A stretch of 64,000 bases of DNA from Cryptomeria japonica (GCF_030272615.1 NC_081406.1:234897922-234961921), one strand, 5' to 3'. Shown: positions 45,133 to 56,355, counted from the stretch's first letter. Numbers and translations: made by a program. Notes: a model not told the origin generated them from the letters alone.

Positions 45133-46255
45133 TATTCAGAACCAATTTATGTAATTCTTGGTCTTCTATTTATTCATTTATCAAGACTTTATAAAGGATT
45201 GATTCTTCATCATATAACTGCATGAGTGGCACTTGATTAATCATCATAAGGTGATTAATAGAGTCAATTTCTTCAGATTCCTCTCCCAAAATAGGCCAGA
45301 CAGCCTGCTGCTGCTCAAGCTAAGGTTGTGCAGGGAAATACAAGGCTAATGTTTTTGTGGAGCTACCATCTGAAATAGTCATGTCTCCCAATCTATACCC
45401 AATATATGCATCAGCTGTTGCAAGCCATGGTCTTCCCAAAATGACTAGATATCCTCCCAATGTTGCTTTTGGAGATAAAATCATAAAGTCTGTAGGATAT
45501 TCCTAGGAATCTAGAATAACTACTATATCCTCTATGATACCATCAGGTCTTACTACAAAGCCATCAGCAAGTTGGAGAACTATGGGTGTAGCCCCTAAAC
45601 TATCTATCTATAGATGTTTCATTACTTCCCTTGTCATTACATTAATGGCTGCCCCTAGATCAACTAGAACATTTTTTATATGACTGCCATTAATGACTAT
45701 ACTCACAACAGGACTACCTGGATCAGAATACTTTGGAATAGCAATTTTTCCTAACATAATATCAGCCAATTGACCCATAACATGAACTGTTTGTGGATCT
45801 TTTTTCTTTCTGCCAGGTTTCTTTAGGCATGCTTCTCTTAATGCCTTACCATATATTGGGACATCCTTTATTGCTTGCAACAATGGAATTTTAACACAAA
45901 TATGCTTCAGTTGATCAAGAATATCAAAGGTTTGCTGTTGTTCAGTGGAAACTTCTTTGTCTTTCAGTCTATGGGGAAATGGTGGTAATATTTGATTCTG
46001 AGGTATTACATTTTTAGGATTAGAGATTGGCTGCTCTTCTTGTACCTTATTAATAACTAGTTGAGAGGGATTAGGTATAGTTGTGCCAGATCGAAGGTGA
46101 ATATCATCTAGTGATGAAGAATAGGCTAGGTATTGATTAGCATCAGCTGAATAAGCTTGTTGTTGTTGCTGAGATTTGATATTTGGACTAGGTAATGGTT
46201 GAGTAGGCAGTTGTGTTGGCTTGGGAGGTGGTGTTGTAGCTACAAGAGGTAGCAT
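45133..46255 (-). pseudogene. Gypsy-3 protease region
   Basis: The open part (46255-45608) begins with a Pro/Gln-rich gag-protease linker (PPPKPTQLPTQPLPSP), contains PGRKKKDPQTVHVMGQLADI, and ends with VLVDLGAAINVMTREVMKHL, the Athila-type aspartic protease site in which DLGA replaces DTG/DSG (about 45675-45615). After a stop, the frame goes on with GGYLVILGRPWLATADAYIG (about 45465-45410), the second half of the protease fold, and then decays into a linker before the RT. Confidence 0.8.
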
Positions 46256-47728
46256 TAAAGCAGGAGGTTGTGGCTGCTAAACAGGGGGCTAATATCCAGA
46301 AGATTGGGATGACCATGATGGGTTTCCCCTCCATTGAGAGGTAGGTTGCCAATTCCCTTGAAACTGGTTCCCTGCTCCTTGAGGTGGATACCAGTTTCCC
46401 TGTGGCTGCTGCCACTGGGGAATTTGATTAGCAAATTGCTATCCTTGGCCTTGTGATCCATACCAATGTGGATAATTACCAAAATTTTGAGAATACTATG
46501 GTTACCATTGGTTATTTGGTACATAAGAATTACCACTATAACTAGAAAAGGAAAGTGGATCAGGTGGCATACCTTGTCTCTAAAAATTTGGTCTTCTTTG
46601 AGCAACATAGAAGACTTGTTCATCCTCACCTTGAATTGGTTTGAAATTAGGTACTTCAACATTTGCAACCATCTTACATCTGCAATCTTTCTTTCGTCGT
46701 TTACAATGAGGATAGAATTCTGCAAGAAATGCATCAGCTTCCTCATGCTTTTTCTTAGCTGCCAATGTATCCAGCTGAGTAGCCATATTGTTTATAATGT
46801 CCTCCTTGAAATATTTTAACAAATGGCTAAGTTCCAATCTAGATACTCTAGTTCCAGATGATGATGATGGTGCCCCTGGCTTAAATCTCCTATTCTTCTT
46901 AGAAGTAGATCTGGAATACTTTTTGCAAATTTGTCGTATTTCAGCCCAAATAGATTGTGTAATGTCACCTCCCCCCATGAGATCTAAGGAATCAGTGCAT
47001 TCATCACCGATACCCCTCAAGACTAACAATTTGAGGGAATCTTCATTCAGAGTACTATGCTTGGACTTCTTGACACTAAACAAAAACCTTTCTAGATAAT
47101 CCTCAAGGCTCTCATCTTTAGTTTGTGTCATTCTAAAGATATCATCCCCATGATGATTAGTGCCTCTACAATAATCTTTGTATTTTACAAGAAACGACCA
47201 TTTCATCTCATCCCATGTATTGATTGTGCTACTACCCAAGCTCATAAACCATCTCAAGGATGACTCCTTCAAAGTGGCTAGAAATTTTTTGATTCTATGG
47301 GCATCTATAGTATAATCAAAACTCCTACAAAGAACATCAAACTCAAATAGAAATGTATCTAGATCCTCTGTCACCAACCCATATAATTTAGGAAGTGAAG
47401 ATGCTCAAATGTTCTTGAGATTAGCATTATCATGCTGGTCAGAGATGGGAAACTCAAATGTTGGACCAGCTGGTGGTGGATTATTTCCAACAGGAGGTCA
47501 GTTCCCTTGCATTGGACTTGTGGGGGTTATTATAATAGGCAATTCTTCTTCTTGTGGACCAAAAAGGAACTGAAGACTACCTTCTAGAAATTCAGACTTA
47601 GGGTGATTCAAATTTTGTGGGACTTGATATAGTTCAGAAAAAGGATTTATATCTGGAAAATTACCTTCTGCATGAGTAGTATGAATGGGCAAAAATCTAC
47701 CTCTGGCATCTCTTCTTCTATTATGCAT
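46256..47728 (-). pseudogene. gag: Gypsy-3 gag
   Basis: Starts at ATG 47726-47728 (MHNRRRDARGRFLPI), with stops near 47497 and 47405, then the gag core with FLATLKESSLRWFMSLGSS, TINTWDEMKWSFLVKYKDYC and MTQTKDESLEDYLERF (about 47290-47090), as in Athila gag. A C-terminal basic segment with HCKRRKKDCRCK (about 46700-46665) might bind RNA, since no CCHC knuckle is present. A Trp/Gln/Pro-rich region (GNWYPPQGAGNQFQGNWQP) follows, with several stops. The start is chosen because it is the first ATG after the PBS. Confidence 0.8.
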
Positions 47729-47800
47729 GTAGATTCATGAAATTTCAAACAATTAACTAGAAACTAAAATAATCATAAAAGGTTCTTAGCTTGACACCAT

Positions 47801-47817
47801 CCCTGGCAACGATGCCA
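47801..47817 (-). other. Primer binding site of Gypsy-3
   Basis: The minus strand reads TGGCATCGTTGCCAGGG four bases after the LTR end. This resembles the Athila PBS (TGGCGCCGTTGCC, aspartate-tRNA type). Confidence 0.8.
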
Positions 47818-47821
47818 AAAA

Positions 47822-49087
47822 TGTCTACCCCAACTATAATGACAATAATAATACCTCTAATTGAAATCTCAATCCGAAGTTTGGACATTCATATGGTAGA
47901 GTTTACTGTTCTCATGGCTGGTGTTCATTTAGTTGTCAATCCAGGAACGTAAAACTTGAAATGGGTCTGCAATATATATGCACTAAGCTCCTTAAATGAT
48001 TATTCAGGATTACTACAATGACTAACATTATGCGGAAAGGAAAGGTAGGAATGGAAATCATAAAAGGCTAAATGAAAGCTTCACAAAACACTGCTGAAAT
48101 GATCTAATGAAAATAACAGGAATCACTTCGTTCTGTCTTCGCTGCAGGAATAGTCAAAGGATCTATTTCTAGTGGCTGCAGGAACAATCTAGTCATGAAC
48201 TTCTACTGCAACTAAGTAAAACTAACTTCAATGATCTTAAACACAGGATCACTCACCAAGTGGGCCCCCTTGGATGAGTGATATCAAACTCTCAGCAAAG
48301 AACTATTAATAGATCAGAACAACATATTCTTATTCATTTCTTCTTGAAAAATGATTACATATTCTAAAAGAGAAAATTTAGAATGCTTGACAAAACTCTG
48401 CTCAATTCCTTTTCATTTTGTCTAACTCTCAGAAAAGAAGGAAGAGCTTATTATAAAGAAAAGATCAACTACAATGGACAACTCAAGTTACGCCCAAAAG
48501 AAGAGGCGGATAATTGTCAGATGAAGGAGATAACTGAGAGCTTGGCTGTAGGAACCGTGGATCTGAAACTGAACCACAGTCTTTGCACACCAAAGCGATA
48601 TTTTACGAATTCAATATGCACCAGAGTTAAACTCCCATGCTGAAGTACAACTACTCTGATTATGCCATACATTATGCTCGCTTGAATCTCCTCCAGTTTG
48701 ACCTCCAGCTATCTAAACGTGATTCTCCAGTCCTTAGGCGTGAAAGAAAATGATCCACCGCAGCATCAATTATTATCTGCACTAAAATAGAAACAACATA
48801 CAAGGACATGCATATGTATCATACTTTTATTAATACATTCATTAACTCACATATGAAATTATACTAAATAATTTGCATATCACAAGGACAAATAATTTGG
48901 CTGTAGGAATAAATTGACATGGCTGTAGGAATTAACCGATAAAGTTCAAACATGATTTCTTAAGTTCAGTTTAAAAACATGGATTACATATAGTCAATTC
49001 ACAATACCTTACTATCACAATGCAACCCAAAAGATACCAAAAACCTAAGAGTCTTGATAAAAAACATGTCAATACATCGACTTATCA
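47822..49087 (-). repeat. 5' LTR of Gypsy-3
   Basis: 1266 bp with the same ends as the LTRs at 32133 and 37323. It lies between the PBS on the left and the resumed Gypsy-2 integrase frame at 49088 on the right. The plus-strand small ORF it contains (48383-48643) recurs in the other LTR copies but is antisense to the element. Confidence 0.9.
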
Positions 49088-49182
49088 CGAAGGAGTCCTT
49101 TTGAGGTTGTCTATGGCAGACATCCAAGAGGGGTGTGTGAATTAAGAGAACTTGGTTCCATGGAGATGAGGGGTGTGTGAAC
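49088..49182 (+). pseudogene. Gypsy-2 integrase, continuation after Gypsy-3
   Basis: After the 5-bp target copy, the frame reads SPFEVVYGRHPRGVCELREL, the expected integrase C-terminal continuation, and is then lost. The 13-base string GAGGGGTGTGTGA occurs at 49128 and again at 49168, where sequence passes into a copia 3' end, so the border may be a deletion or slippage point. Confidence 0.8.
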
Positions 49183-49427
49183 TATTGCACTCTTATACAT
49201 TTTGCACCGGTAAATACAAATTTTGGTTTGTTGTATTTATTTTTCATATGCATTTGCTTACCTTTTTCCTTGCTATCAAAGGGGGAGTAGTAGTATGAAA
49301 TTTTTTTAAAGGGTCATAGTATACAACATGTAATTGCTAAGGGGGAGTTTTGAGTCATATTTTTTGTAATATGACACTTAGACAAAAAAATTTCCTAAGT
49401 GTTGCCATCAATGCCAAAGGGGGATAT
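49183..49427 (+). other. Copia-2 3' untranslated tail with polypurine tracts
   Basis: Non-coding copia tail. Purine blocks CAAAGGGGGAGTAG (about 49278), TAAGGGGGAG (about 49338) and CCAAAGGGGGATAT (about 49414-49427) resemble the tails of Copia-1 and Copia-3. No pol sequence of this copy is left. Confidence 0.6.
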
Positions 49428-50568
49428 TGTTGGCTCGATGATGATGTTTTTGATGTAATAGGTTGATTGATGACTTGTTTTATGTTGTCATTGATGCCAA
49501 CCATGTTTTTTCAGTCATCTAAGTCACTTAGTCCAATCAGTAAAGCTTAACTAGTAGTAGAAGTAGTTAAACAGTGAACAAGTAAGAAGTACAATGTTAT
49601 GATTAATCGACCAGTATGGGAAATTGGTGAAGAGTCAAGTGTTGTGGTTTGGAGTGAATGTTTATGACAATGGTAGGAGTCTATGTCTAAAGTTGCATCG
49701 GCAAATTTGAAGTTTGGAGCGAGTTATCATTTATTGTACAGTTAATTTGGAAGAACAGTTAACCAGTATAGCAAAATCACTTAAATCAGTAAAATTGATA
49801 GATATATTGTTTTATTTTTGTTTGTGGCTCACATAAGTAAAGGGTGTTAAGAAATATTGACTAGATGCATTGAACCTAGGAAATTGTTCCAAGGTTTTTT
49901 GGCAACTAAGAAGAGCTATTTATAAAAGGATGAATATTGTGTGATGATGTATTAGATGAAGGATCTAGATTGAAGATTTGATTGTGCGGTGGAAGATGAA
50001 GCTATGTATTGATGTTTATTCAGTGTTAGTTGTAGAACTAGAGAAGATCTTATCAGGCATAGAGGTGCTATATGCAAATCAACTATCTCTTGTTTCCTAA
50101 TAGTTGCAGTAGTCTAAATTTCTTAATCGAGTAGGTCCTAATAGGCCTGAATGTCTAAATCCCTTAACTGGGTAGCTCATTAATTTGGATTTAAATCCTC
50201 CAACAAGGTTTCTTGTAACAGGGTAAAGCTCCTAACAGAACTCATATTGTAAATCCCTTGACCGAGTGACTTCTAACAGGGTCTTCTCTTAATCGAGCAT
50301 CATTGATGTATGACCTTAACCGGTATGATCTTTATACTGCAGTTAGTGGATCTTGTGGGTAATAATTCCCACCGTGGTTTTTCCCATTTGGGTTTCCACA
50401 TGAAAAACATTGTGTTATGAGTTGCATGCTTTATTGGGTTTTATCTTATGTGGTTGTGTTCCTTACATGCTTGTAAGTTTCAAATTGATAAAAGTGGTGA
50501 TTAGATCTATATTGTTGTTTTTTCTTACACTAATTCACGCCCCCTCTCAGTGCCTTATAATTTTATCA
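49428..50568 (+). repeat. 3' LTR of Copia-2
   Basis: Begins TGTTGGCTCGATG after a polypurine tract and ends near TTTTATCA (50568) after a CCCCCTCTCAG box; about 1141 bp. TATAAAAG at 49921-49928 is the likely TATA box. The block CCCACCGTGGTTTTTCCC (about 50368-50385) is shared with the other copia LTRs. Downstream sequence belongs to the Gypsy-4 LTR, so this LTR probably lies within it. Confidence 0.7.
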
Positions 50569-50873
50569 TAAATGTTGTTATACTAGATCATTTTGGGGAC
50601 AAAGAGAAGTAACATGATGATATGATTCATGATTTGTAATTATAATATCATTTTGGAGGTTAGGATGGATCATTTTCTAGAATGTGAATTGTAATAAGGC
50701 ATGTAAGCCTGTATGTTTTGCCGCATGCTATCAGAATGAATCTATGATATTGTGGATGTTTGATTTCACATTTCCTCTATGTGTTTATGTGTTTTTGTTG
50801 CTTCTATTGTGTTACTCTTGCTACATGATCTAGATTGTTCTCTTTGAGAGCCCTTCAGACCATGGATGCATCA
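50569..50873 (+). repeat. Gypsy-4 5' LTR, last 305 bp
   Basis: Matches 60448-60742 over its length, for example GAGAAGTAACATGATGATAT and the ending CAGACCATGG.TGC. It ends GCATCA two bases before TGGTATC, the first half of the PBS. Confidence 0.8.
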
Positions 50874-50875
50874 AA

Positions 50876-50882
50876 TGGTATC
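50876..50882 (+). other. Gypsy-4 PBS, left half (interrupted by Copia-3)
   Basis: TGGTATC here and ATATCAGAGTTGG at 57890-57902 are the two halves of an initiator-Met-type PBS (TGGTATCAGAG). GTATC/ATATC is the 5-bp target duplication made by Copia-3, with one change. Confidence 0.75.
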
Positions 50883-52040
50883 TGTTGGATATGGTTTGTC
50901 ATTTTTTCTGCTAGGATATGTTATTTTCGTTGATGTTAACATATTCCTATAATTTATTCTGGTATGATTCAGAATATTTTCTGATCCGATTTGCAGTTCT
51001 TTGTTTTACCAAACTCTATCGATATTCCCTGAGGTATATTTTGGTGTGATCAGATCTGGTGCTGAGACATTGGGATATTGTTTTGGTTTGTCTTGTGTAT
51101 CTTCACTTTAGATGGTTCATAATTTGGTACTCCACGAGTTATCTTTCTTCGTGACAATTGTTGATTGATTGTGTTCTTGAGCTTCTAGACGTTGACATAT
51201 GAAGATTTGAAAAGTGGTGTTGCTGGAACTATTGCAGATGATTCTAACATTCTTGCTAGTGTTTCCTAGTCATGTCCTATTTGTTTTGGTGATCCATATT
51301 GATCATTGTACGAGTCTTTGGTGGTTTCTATAAATCGGTGATGATTTGCATGTTATGCGGTATTTCTAGTGGTGTAACGTGTTGTGGTTGATCTTGGTAT
51401 AATTTTCAGTGGAGTTGATCATTTGGGAGTTTGAATTAGGTCCATGTTATGTCATGTAAATGATTATATTTTTTCGGTAATCAATATTTGTATCGTGTGA
51501 TGTAATTTTGTAATTTAGGGTTGAGGTTTTAGCTGACCTTGTTATCAAGGTTGATGATTTGTATATATAGCTGAGATATTCATGTAGTTTGGGTGTCGAT
51601 GTAGTGTTTGCATTATCAAAGATAGGTGTATGTGCGAACAAGTGATTTATCTTTCGGTGTTGCAGGGCAAACATATGTGCTTAACCAAAATTGTAATTAG
51701 GTATTTGAAGATGTTATTATTTCAGTTCACTTCTTCCAGATTGTATTTTGAATCTTATTGTAAGTCAGTGAGACCTCCCTAAGGGTTGTATCCTTCTAGG
51801 AAAATATATTTTAAGAAGTGAGCTCTAGGTAGTGTGCCTAACTTCATGTGCATTCCCCATTGTTATATTTTCACATACTACTATAGAGTATCATCTTACT
51901 GTGGATAGGTTCCCACCATGTTTTTTCCCTTAACTGGGTTTTCCATATCAAAAATCTTGGTCTTGTGCTTAAATTTTTATGTTCCAATGAAGACTAATTC
52001 ACCCTTCCCTCTCAGACTTCCTTCTTGGCTACTACTAACA
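50883..52040 (+). repeat. 5' LTR of Copia-3
   Basis: Starts TGTTGGATATGG and ends CTACTAACA, two bases before the PBS. TATATATAG at 51562-51570 is the likely TATA box. The block TTCCCACCATGTTTTTTCCC lies at about 51910-51929. Confidence 0.9.
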
Positions 52041-52042
52041 AT

Positions 52043-52053
52043 TGGTATCAGAG
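52043..52053 (+). other. Primer binding site of Copia-3
   Basis: TGGTATCAGAG, the initiator-methionine tRNA PBS, two bases after the 5' LTR. Confidence 0.85.
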
Positions 52054-52096
52054 ATAGATCCTTCGATAGAATCTTAATCGCTTGAGGAGATCTGGG

Positions 52097-53114
52097 ATGG
52101 TTGCTCAAGGTATTCTCTTTAAGAAGGACAATCCAAGGTTTGATGGAAGCAAGTATACTATATGGAAGAACTGGATGGAGGTGCATTTGAAATTTCTTGG
52201 AGAAGATTACTGGAAGATTATAAAGAATCCCTATATTGTTCCTTGGAATGGACCATCTACTCCTAATGAGGTTAAGGAAGAAGAATACAATATTAGAGAG
52301 AAGGAAACATTGCTTAGTGCCCTGATTGATTCTGAAATGACAAATATTATGGGACTTCAAACCACACATGAGACCTAGGAGATACTTGAGATCCTGTATG
52401 AAGGTGACAACTAGGTTAAAGCTGGTAAGTTGTAGAGTTTGAAAGGAAAATATGTGACATTGAAGATGGGAGATGATAAGAACATACATTCTTTTATGGA
52501 TAAGGTGAATGATCTTGTCTTAGGTATCAGATGTGTCAGTGGAAGCATTGAGGAAGATGAAATTGCTACTAAGGTACTAAGATCTTTGCTACCTTCTTAT
52601 AAGAATAAGTTTGCTACTATTGATGAGACATGGAGTGTAACTATAGTGACAAGGGATGTGTTGGTTGGAAATCTTGCTACAGTTGAGCTGAGTGAGTTAA
52701 TAGAATCACATGGAAATTCTGAGACAACATTTAGAGCATCTATGTCTATATCTGCTAAGAAGAAGTATGATCTTGATGAGTGTATAATATCCAATATGAG
52801 AGAGAGATAAAAGAGAGCTTGATGAGCTTGAAGCATTGATTTCCCAGAGATTGCCTAAAGGTGTCGATAAGTATGATGGAAAGTTGCCTTTGAAATGTTT
52901 CTCTTGTAATAACATAGGACATTTTGCTTCTAGATCCCCAGAGAGAATGGCTAAGTATGATAGTCATGATAAGTTTGATAAGCATGATAGGAATAATAGA
53001 TATGGGAAGCATGAGAAGTATGATAAGCCTTATAAGTCTAAATGGAAGTTTAGGAACCATAAGAACTATTATTATGCTGCACATGAAGGTGTTACTAATG
53101 ATGAATTAGAATAA
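52097..53114 (+). pseudogene. gag: Copia-3 gag
   Basis: Starts at ATG 52097 (MVAQGILFKKDNPRFDGSKY), then YTIWKNWMEVHLK, SIEEDEIATKVLRSLLPSYK and VGNLATVELSELIE, as in UBN2-type copia gag. Stops at 52376-52378 (Trp to stop), about 52412 and 52433 break it, and a frameshift follows at about 52805. The zinc knuckle CFSCNNIGHFASRSP (about 52897-52941) has Ser in place of the last Cys, so zinc binding would fail. A His/Lys/Tyr-rich tail with KYD and KHD repeats follows. The frame ends at a TAA at 53112-53114. Confidence 0.85.
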
Positions 53115-53242
53115 GATGTATTTGTGTTTATTACCATTAAAGAGGATAGACCTGTACCTATTGATTGTTACTGACGATGATTCAGAATAAGATGTATTTT
53201 TGTTTATTACCATTGAAGAGGATAGACCTGTACCTATTGATT
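53108..53242 (+). repeat. 76-bp-period duplication at the gag-pol border of Copia-3
   Basis: About 59 bp at 53108-53166 is repeated at 53184-53242. The period of 76 is one more than a multiple of three, exactly the shift between the gag frame and the pol frame. Confidence 0.8.
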
Positions 53243-53565
53243 TGACTAAGTATTATATTGAGGAGAAATATTTGGCAGCTAAGGTAGAGGAAAAGGATGA
53301 ATGGGTGATTGAAAATGGTTGTTCACATCATCTAATTGGTGACAAGAGAAAATTTGTACGCATGGAAAGGTATGATGGTGGAATAGTTAGATTTGGAGAT
53401 GACAAAGCCTATGTAATCCATGGGAGAGGTTCTATTTCTTTTGGTGGTAAGAATAACACTAATGATGTCTTGTATGTTGAAGGTTTGAAGCATAACCTAT
53501 TGAGTGTTGGGCAGATGGTTGATAAGGGTTATGATCTATAATTCAAGGATGGTAAATGCAAGATC
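53200..53565 (+). pseudogene. Copia-3 protease
   Basis: Copia retropepsin with EKDEWVIENGCSHHLIGDKR (about 53290-53350) and VEGLKHNLLSVGQMVDKGY. The active-site triplet DSG is ENG here, so the catalytic Asp is lost. A TAA at 53539-53541 stands where related copies have Gln before FK(D/N)GKC. Confidence 0.8.
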
Positions 53566-54890
53566 TTGAATGCCTCTGGTATAGAAATTGCATCTGGGAC
53601 TAAGATTGAAGGTAACATTTTTCATTTGAATGCTGGTGAGAAAAGTTATTTGATTGCTAAGATAGATGAGAGTTGGTTGTGGCATAGGAGAATGTGTCAT
53701 GTAAACTTTGACTCAATGATTAAGATCTATTCTACACAAGATGTTAGAGATCAGCCTAAGACTGGTAAGCTTGCTAATCTGGTATGTAAGGAATGTCAGT
53801 TGGGTAAGAAAACAAGAATTTCTTTCAAGAGAAAAAAATATACATCTGATGGACTACTACATCTTTTGATTAATGACCTATGTGGACCTACAAATGTTAG
53901 AAGTGTACAGGGTGATAGATATTTTATGTTGTTAATCAATGATTATTCTAGGATGATGTGGGTTGTCTTTTTGAAGGAAAAATCAAAAGCATTGGACAAA
54001 TGCAAGATATTTAAAGAAAAGGTTGAGACTGTGTCTGGATTGAAGGTGAAATGTCTAAGATCTAATAGAGGTGGAGAATTATGTTCCAATGAGTTTGATT
54101 CATTCTGTGAGATGCATGGAATTAGAAGACAATTATCTGCTCCTAGAACCCCTTAGGAAAATGGAGTTGTTGAGAGAAAGAACATAACTATTTTGGATGT
54201 TGCAAGGACTATGTTGATTGAAGGAAATGTTCTGAGGATCTACTAGAGAGAAGCCATTAGCACTATTGTTTACACATTCAACAAAGTTCACATCAAAGGT
54301 GATAACTATAAGAATCCTTATGAACTATGGTTTGGTCATGTTCCTACTGTAAGATATTTTAGTGTATTCGGTAGAAAATGTTATATCAAGAGAGATGAGA
54401 ATATAGGAAAGTTTGATGCTATAAGTGATGAAGGTATCTTCTTATGATATTCAACTAAGAGCAAAGTGTATCGGTGTTATAATAACATACTGAGAAATAC
54501 AGTTGAGAGTGTAAATGTGAAGGTGGATGAGAACCTTGGGAAGGAGATCAGAGCATACGGTTATGATGATGGTCAACATATTGTTTTCGCTCTTGTTCAA
54601 CCTGAAGAGCCTAATCATAATGATCTGGTAGAGACTATTGATCTGGATATTGTTGCTACTGATGATGATGTTCAAAAAGTTGAGAATCAGAACAAACAAA
54701 AGACTCCAAGGTATGTAAGACTGAATCATTCTAAAAATTATATTATTGGTGATAAGAATAAAGGTGTGATGACTAGAAGAAGGTTAGTTGTTGAAGAAGT
54801 ATGTTTGATTTCTAAAGTTGAACCTAAATATGTTGTTGAAGCTTGTAAAGATGAGAGTTGGATGAGAGCTATGGAAGAAGAACTAGATTA
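53566..54890 (+). pseudogene. Copia-3 integrase
   Basis: GAG-pre-integrase SWLWHRRMCHVNFDSMIKI and CKECQLGKKTR complete the HHCC finger (about 53671-53810). The core has LLINDLCGPTNVRSVQGDRY (first Asp), KCLRSNRGGEL (second Asp changed to Asn, as in Copia-1) and ENGVVERKN (Glu). The C-terminal part holds GRKCYIKRDE and PRYVRLNHSKNYIIGD. Stops at 54154-54156, about 54241, about 54445 and 54889-54891. Confidence 0.85.
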
Positions 54891-55566
54891 GATTGAAAAG
54901 AATAATACTTGGGAACTTGTGCCTAGACCTAATGATAAGAATGTTATTGGTCCTAAATGGGTATTCAGAAATAAGCTGGATGAAGTCGGTGAAGTTGTCA
55001 TAAATAAAGCTAGACTAGTTTGTAAAGGATACTCACAACAAGAAGGAATTGATTATGAGGAGACATTTGCTCTGGTTTCTAGACTTGAAGTTGTTAGACT
55101 GTTGGTTGCTTATGCTACTTACAAATATTTCAAGGTATATCAGATGGATGTCAAATCAACCTTTTTGAATGGCGATCTGGAGGAAGAGGTTTCCATTGAA
55201 CAGCCTGATGGATTTTCACTGTGAGATGATGGAGACATGGTATGTACATTGAAAAAATCCCTTTATGGACTGAAACAAGTTCCTAGAGCCTAGTATGCTA
55301 GACTAGACAAATACTTGTTGAAATTGGGATTTACTAAAGGTGCTAATGATAGTAATTTGTATTTCAAGATTGAAAATGATAGCATCCTAATTGTTGAACT
55401 CTTTGTTGATGATATTATCTTTAGTGGTGATGATAACTTGAGCATGAAGTTTCTCCGTGATATGGAGAAAGAATTTGAGATGTCTATGATTGGTGAGATG
55501 AAATTCTTCTTAGGTTTGCAGATTGCACAGAAAGGAAAATGAATATTCATATCTCAAACTAGGTAT
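54891..55566 (+). pseudogene. Copia-3 reverse transcriptase
   Basis: RT motifs [71 protein letters not shown] and the catalytic FVDDIIFSGDD (about 55400-55432). The catalytic Asp pair is intact. Stops at 55222-55224, about 55291 (Trp of RAWYAR, TGG to TAG) and 55540-55542. Confidence 0.88.
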
Positions 55567-56355
55567 GTGAAGGAATTGCTGAAGAAGTTTGGGTTAAATG
55601 ACTCCAAACCAGTTGGAACTCCTATGGTGACTAGTTGTAAATTGTATAAAAATTATGAATCTCCGAAAGCTAATAAGAGTCTACATAGATCTATGGTTGG
55701 TGGATTGCTATACCTTACTAAGACTAGGCCTAACATTATGCATGTTGTTTGTATGGTTGCTAGATATCAAGCTGATTTGAAGGAGAGTCATGCCACTATT
55801 GTTAAGAGGATATTCGGATATCTAAAGGGAACTATGGATTATGGTTTATGGTACCCAAGGAATGATGATTTCATGTTATGTGTGTACACTGATGCTGATT
55901 GAGATGGTAATGTAGATGACTAGAAGAGAACTATTGATGGAGCATTCTTTCTAGGCAAGAAGTTAGTGTCATGGGCTAGAAAGAAATAAGATTCGGTGTC
56001 CTTAGCTACTGTTGAAGCTGAGTACATTGTTGCTGCTATTAATTGCACTCAGGTGGTTTGGATGAGGAAAATGTTGAAAGATATCAGAGTTATTCATGAT
56101 GAGCATACTATTATATACTGTAATAATTCCAGTGCTATCAATATCTCAAAGAATCTAGTGCAACATTCAAAGACTAAGCATATATCAATCGAATATCATT
56201 ACTTGAGAGAGAAAGTTGGTGAAGAAAAGGTGAAGATGGAGTATGTATCTACAAAGGAACATATAGCTAATATTTTCACTACGTGTTTGACTGCACATAC
56301 ATTTGTCTATCTAAGAGACAATTTAGGGGTATCCACCCCTCTTGATAAGAACTAG
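55567..56355 (+). pseudogene. Copia-3 RT connection and RNase H
   Basis: MVGGLLYLTKTRPNIMHVV, then RNase H with VYTDAD (catalytic Asp) followed by a stop at 55900-55902 (Trp), GAFFLGKKLVSWARKK-like sequence, SLATVEAEYIVAA (Glu), IIYCNNSSAINISKN (Asp changed to Asn relative to YCDN) and KEHIANIFTTCL. The frame ends properly at a TAG at 56353-56355. Confidence 0.85.

Larger units (their letters stand above)
37323..49087 (-). mobile_element. Gypsy-3, Athila-like Ty3/gypsy element, full length
   Basis: A minus-strand element of about 11.8 kb with 5' LTR (47822-49087), Athila-type PBS, gag, protease, RT-RNase H, integrase, a long third ORF, polypurine tract and 3' LTR (37323-39290). The host sequence resumes on the right at 49088 in the interrupted integrase frame of Gypsy-2. 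Flanks AGAAG (32128-32132) and CGAAG (49088-49092) form a 5-bp target duplication with one change. LTRs are very similar, so insertion is recent relative to the copia elements. Coding regions nevertheless carry many stops. Confidence 0.9.
26550..49182 (+). mobile_element. Gypsy-2, Ty3/gypsy retrotransposon, split by Gypsy-3
   Basis: Plus-strand element: 5' LTR, initiator-Met-type PBS, gag with CCHC knuckle, DSG protease, RT, RNase H and integrase up to 32132. It then resumes at 49088 in the same integrase reading frame, for about 90 bp. Between these points lie Gypsy-3 and a tandem duplication. The 3' end of integrase and the 3' LTR are absent: sequence switches to a copia 3' end near 49182. 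It is inserted in the LTR of the TR-GAG-like element. Confidence 0.85.
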
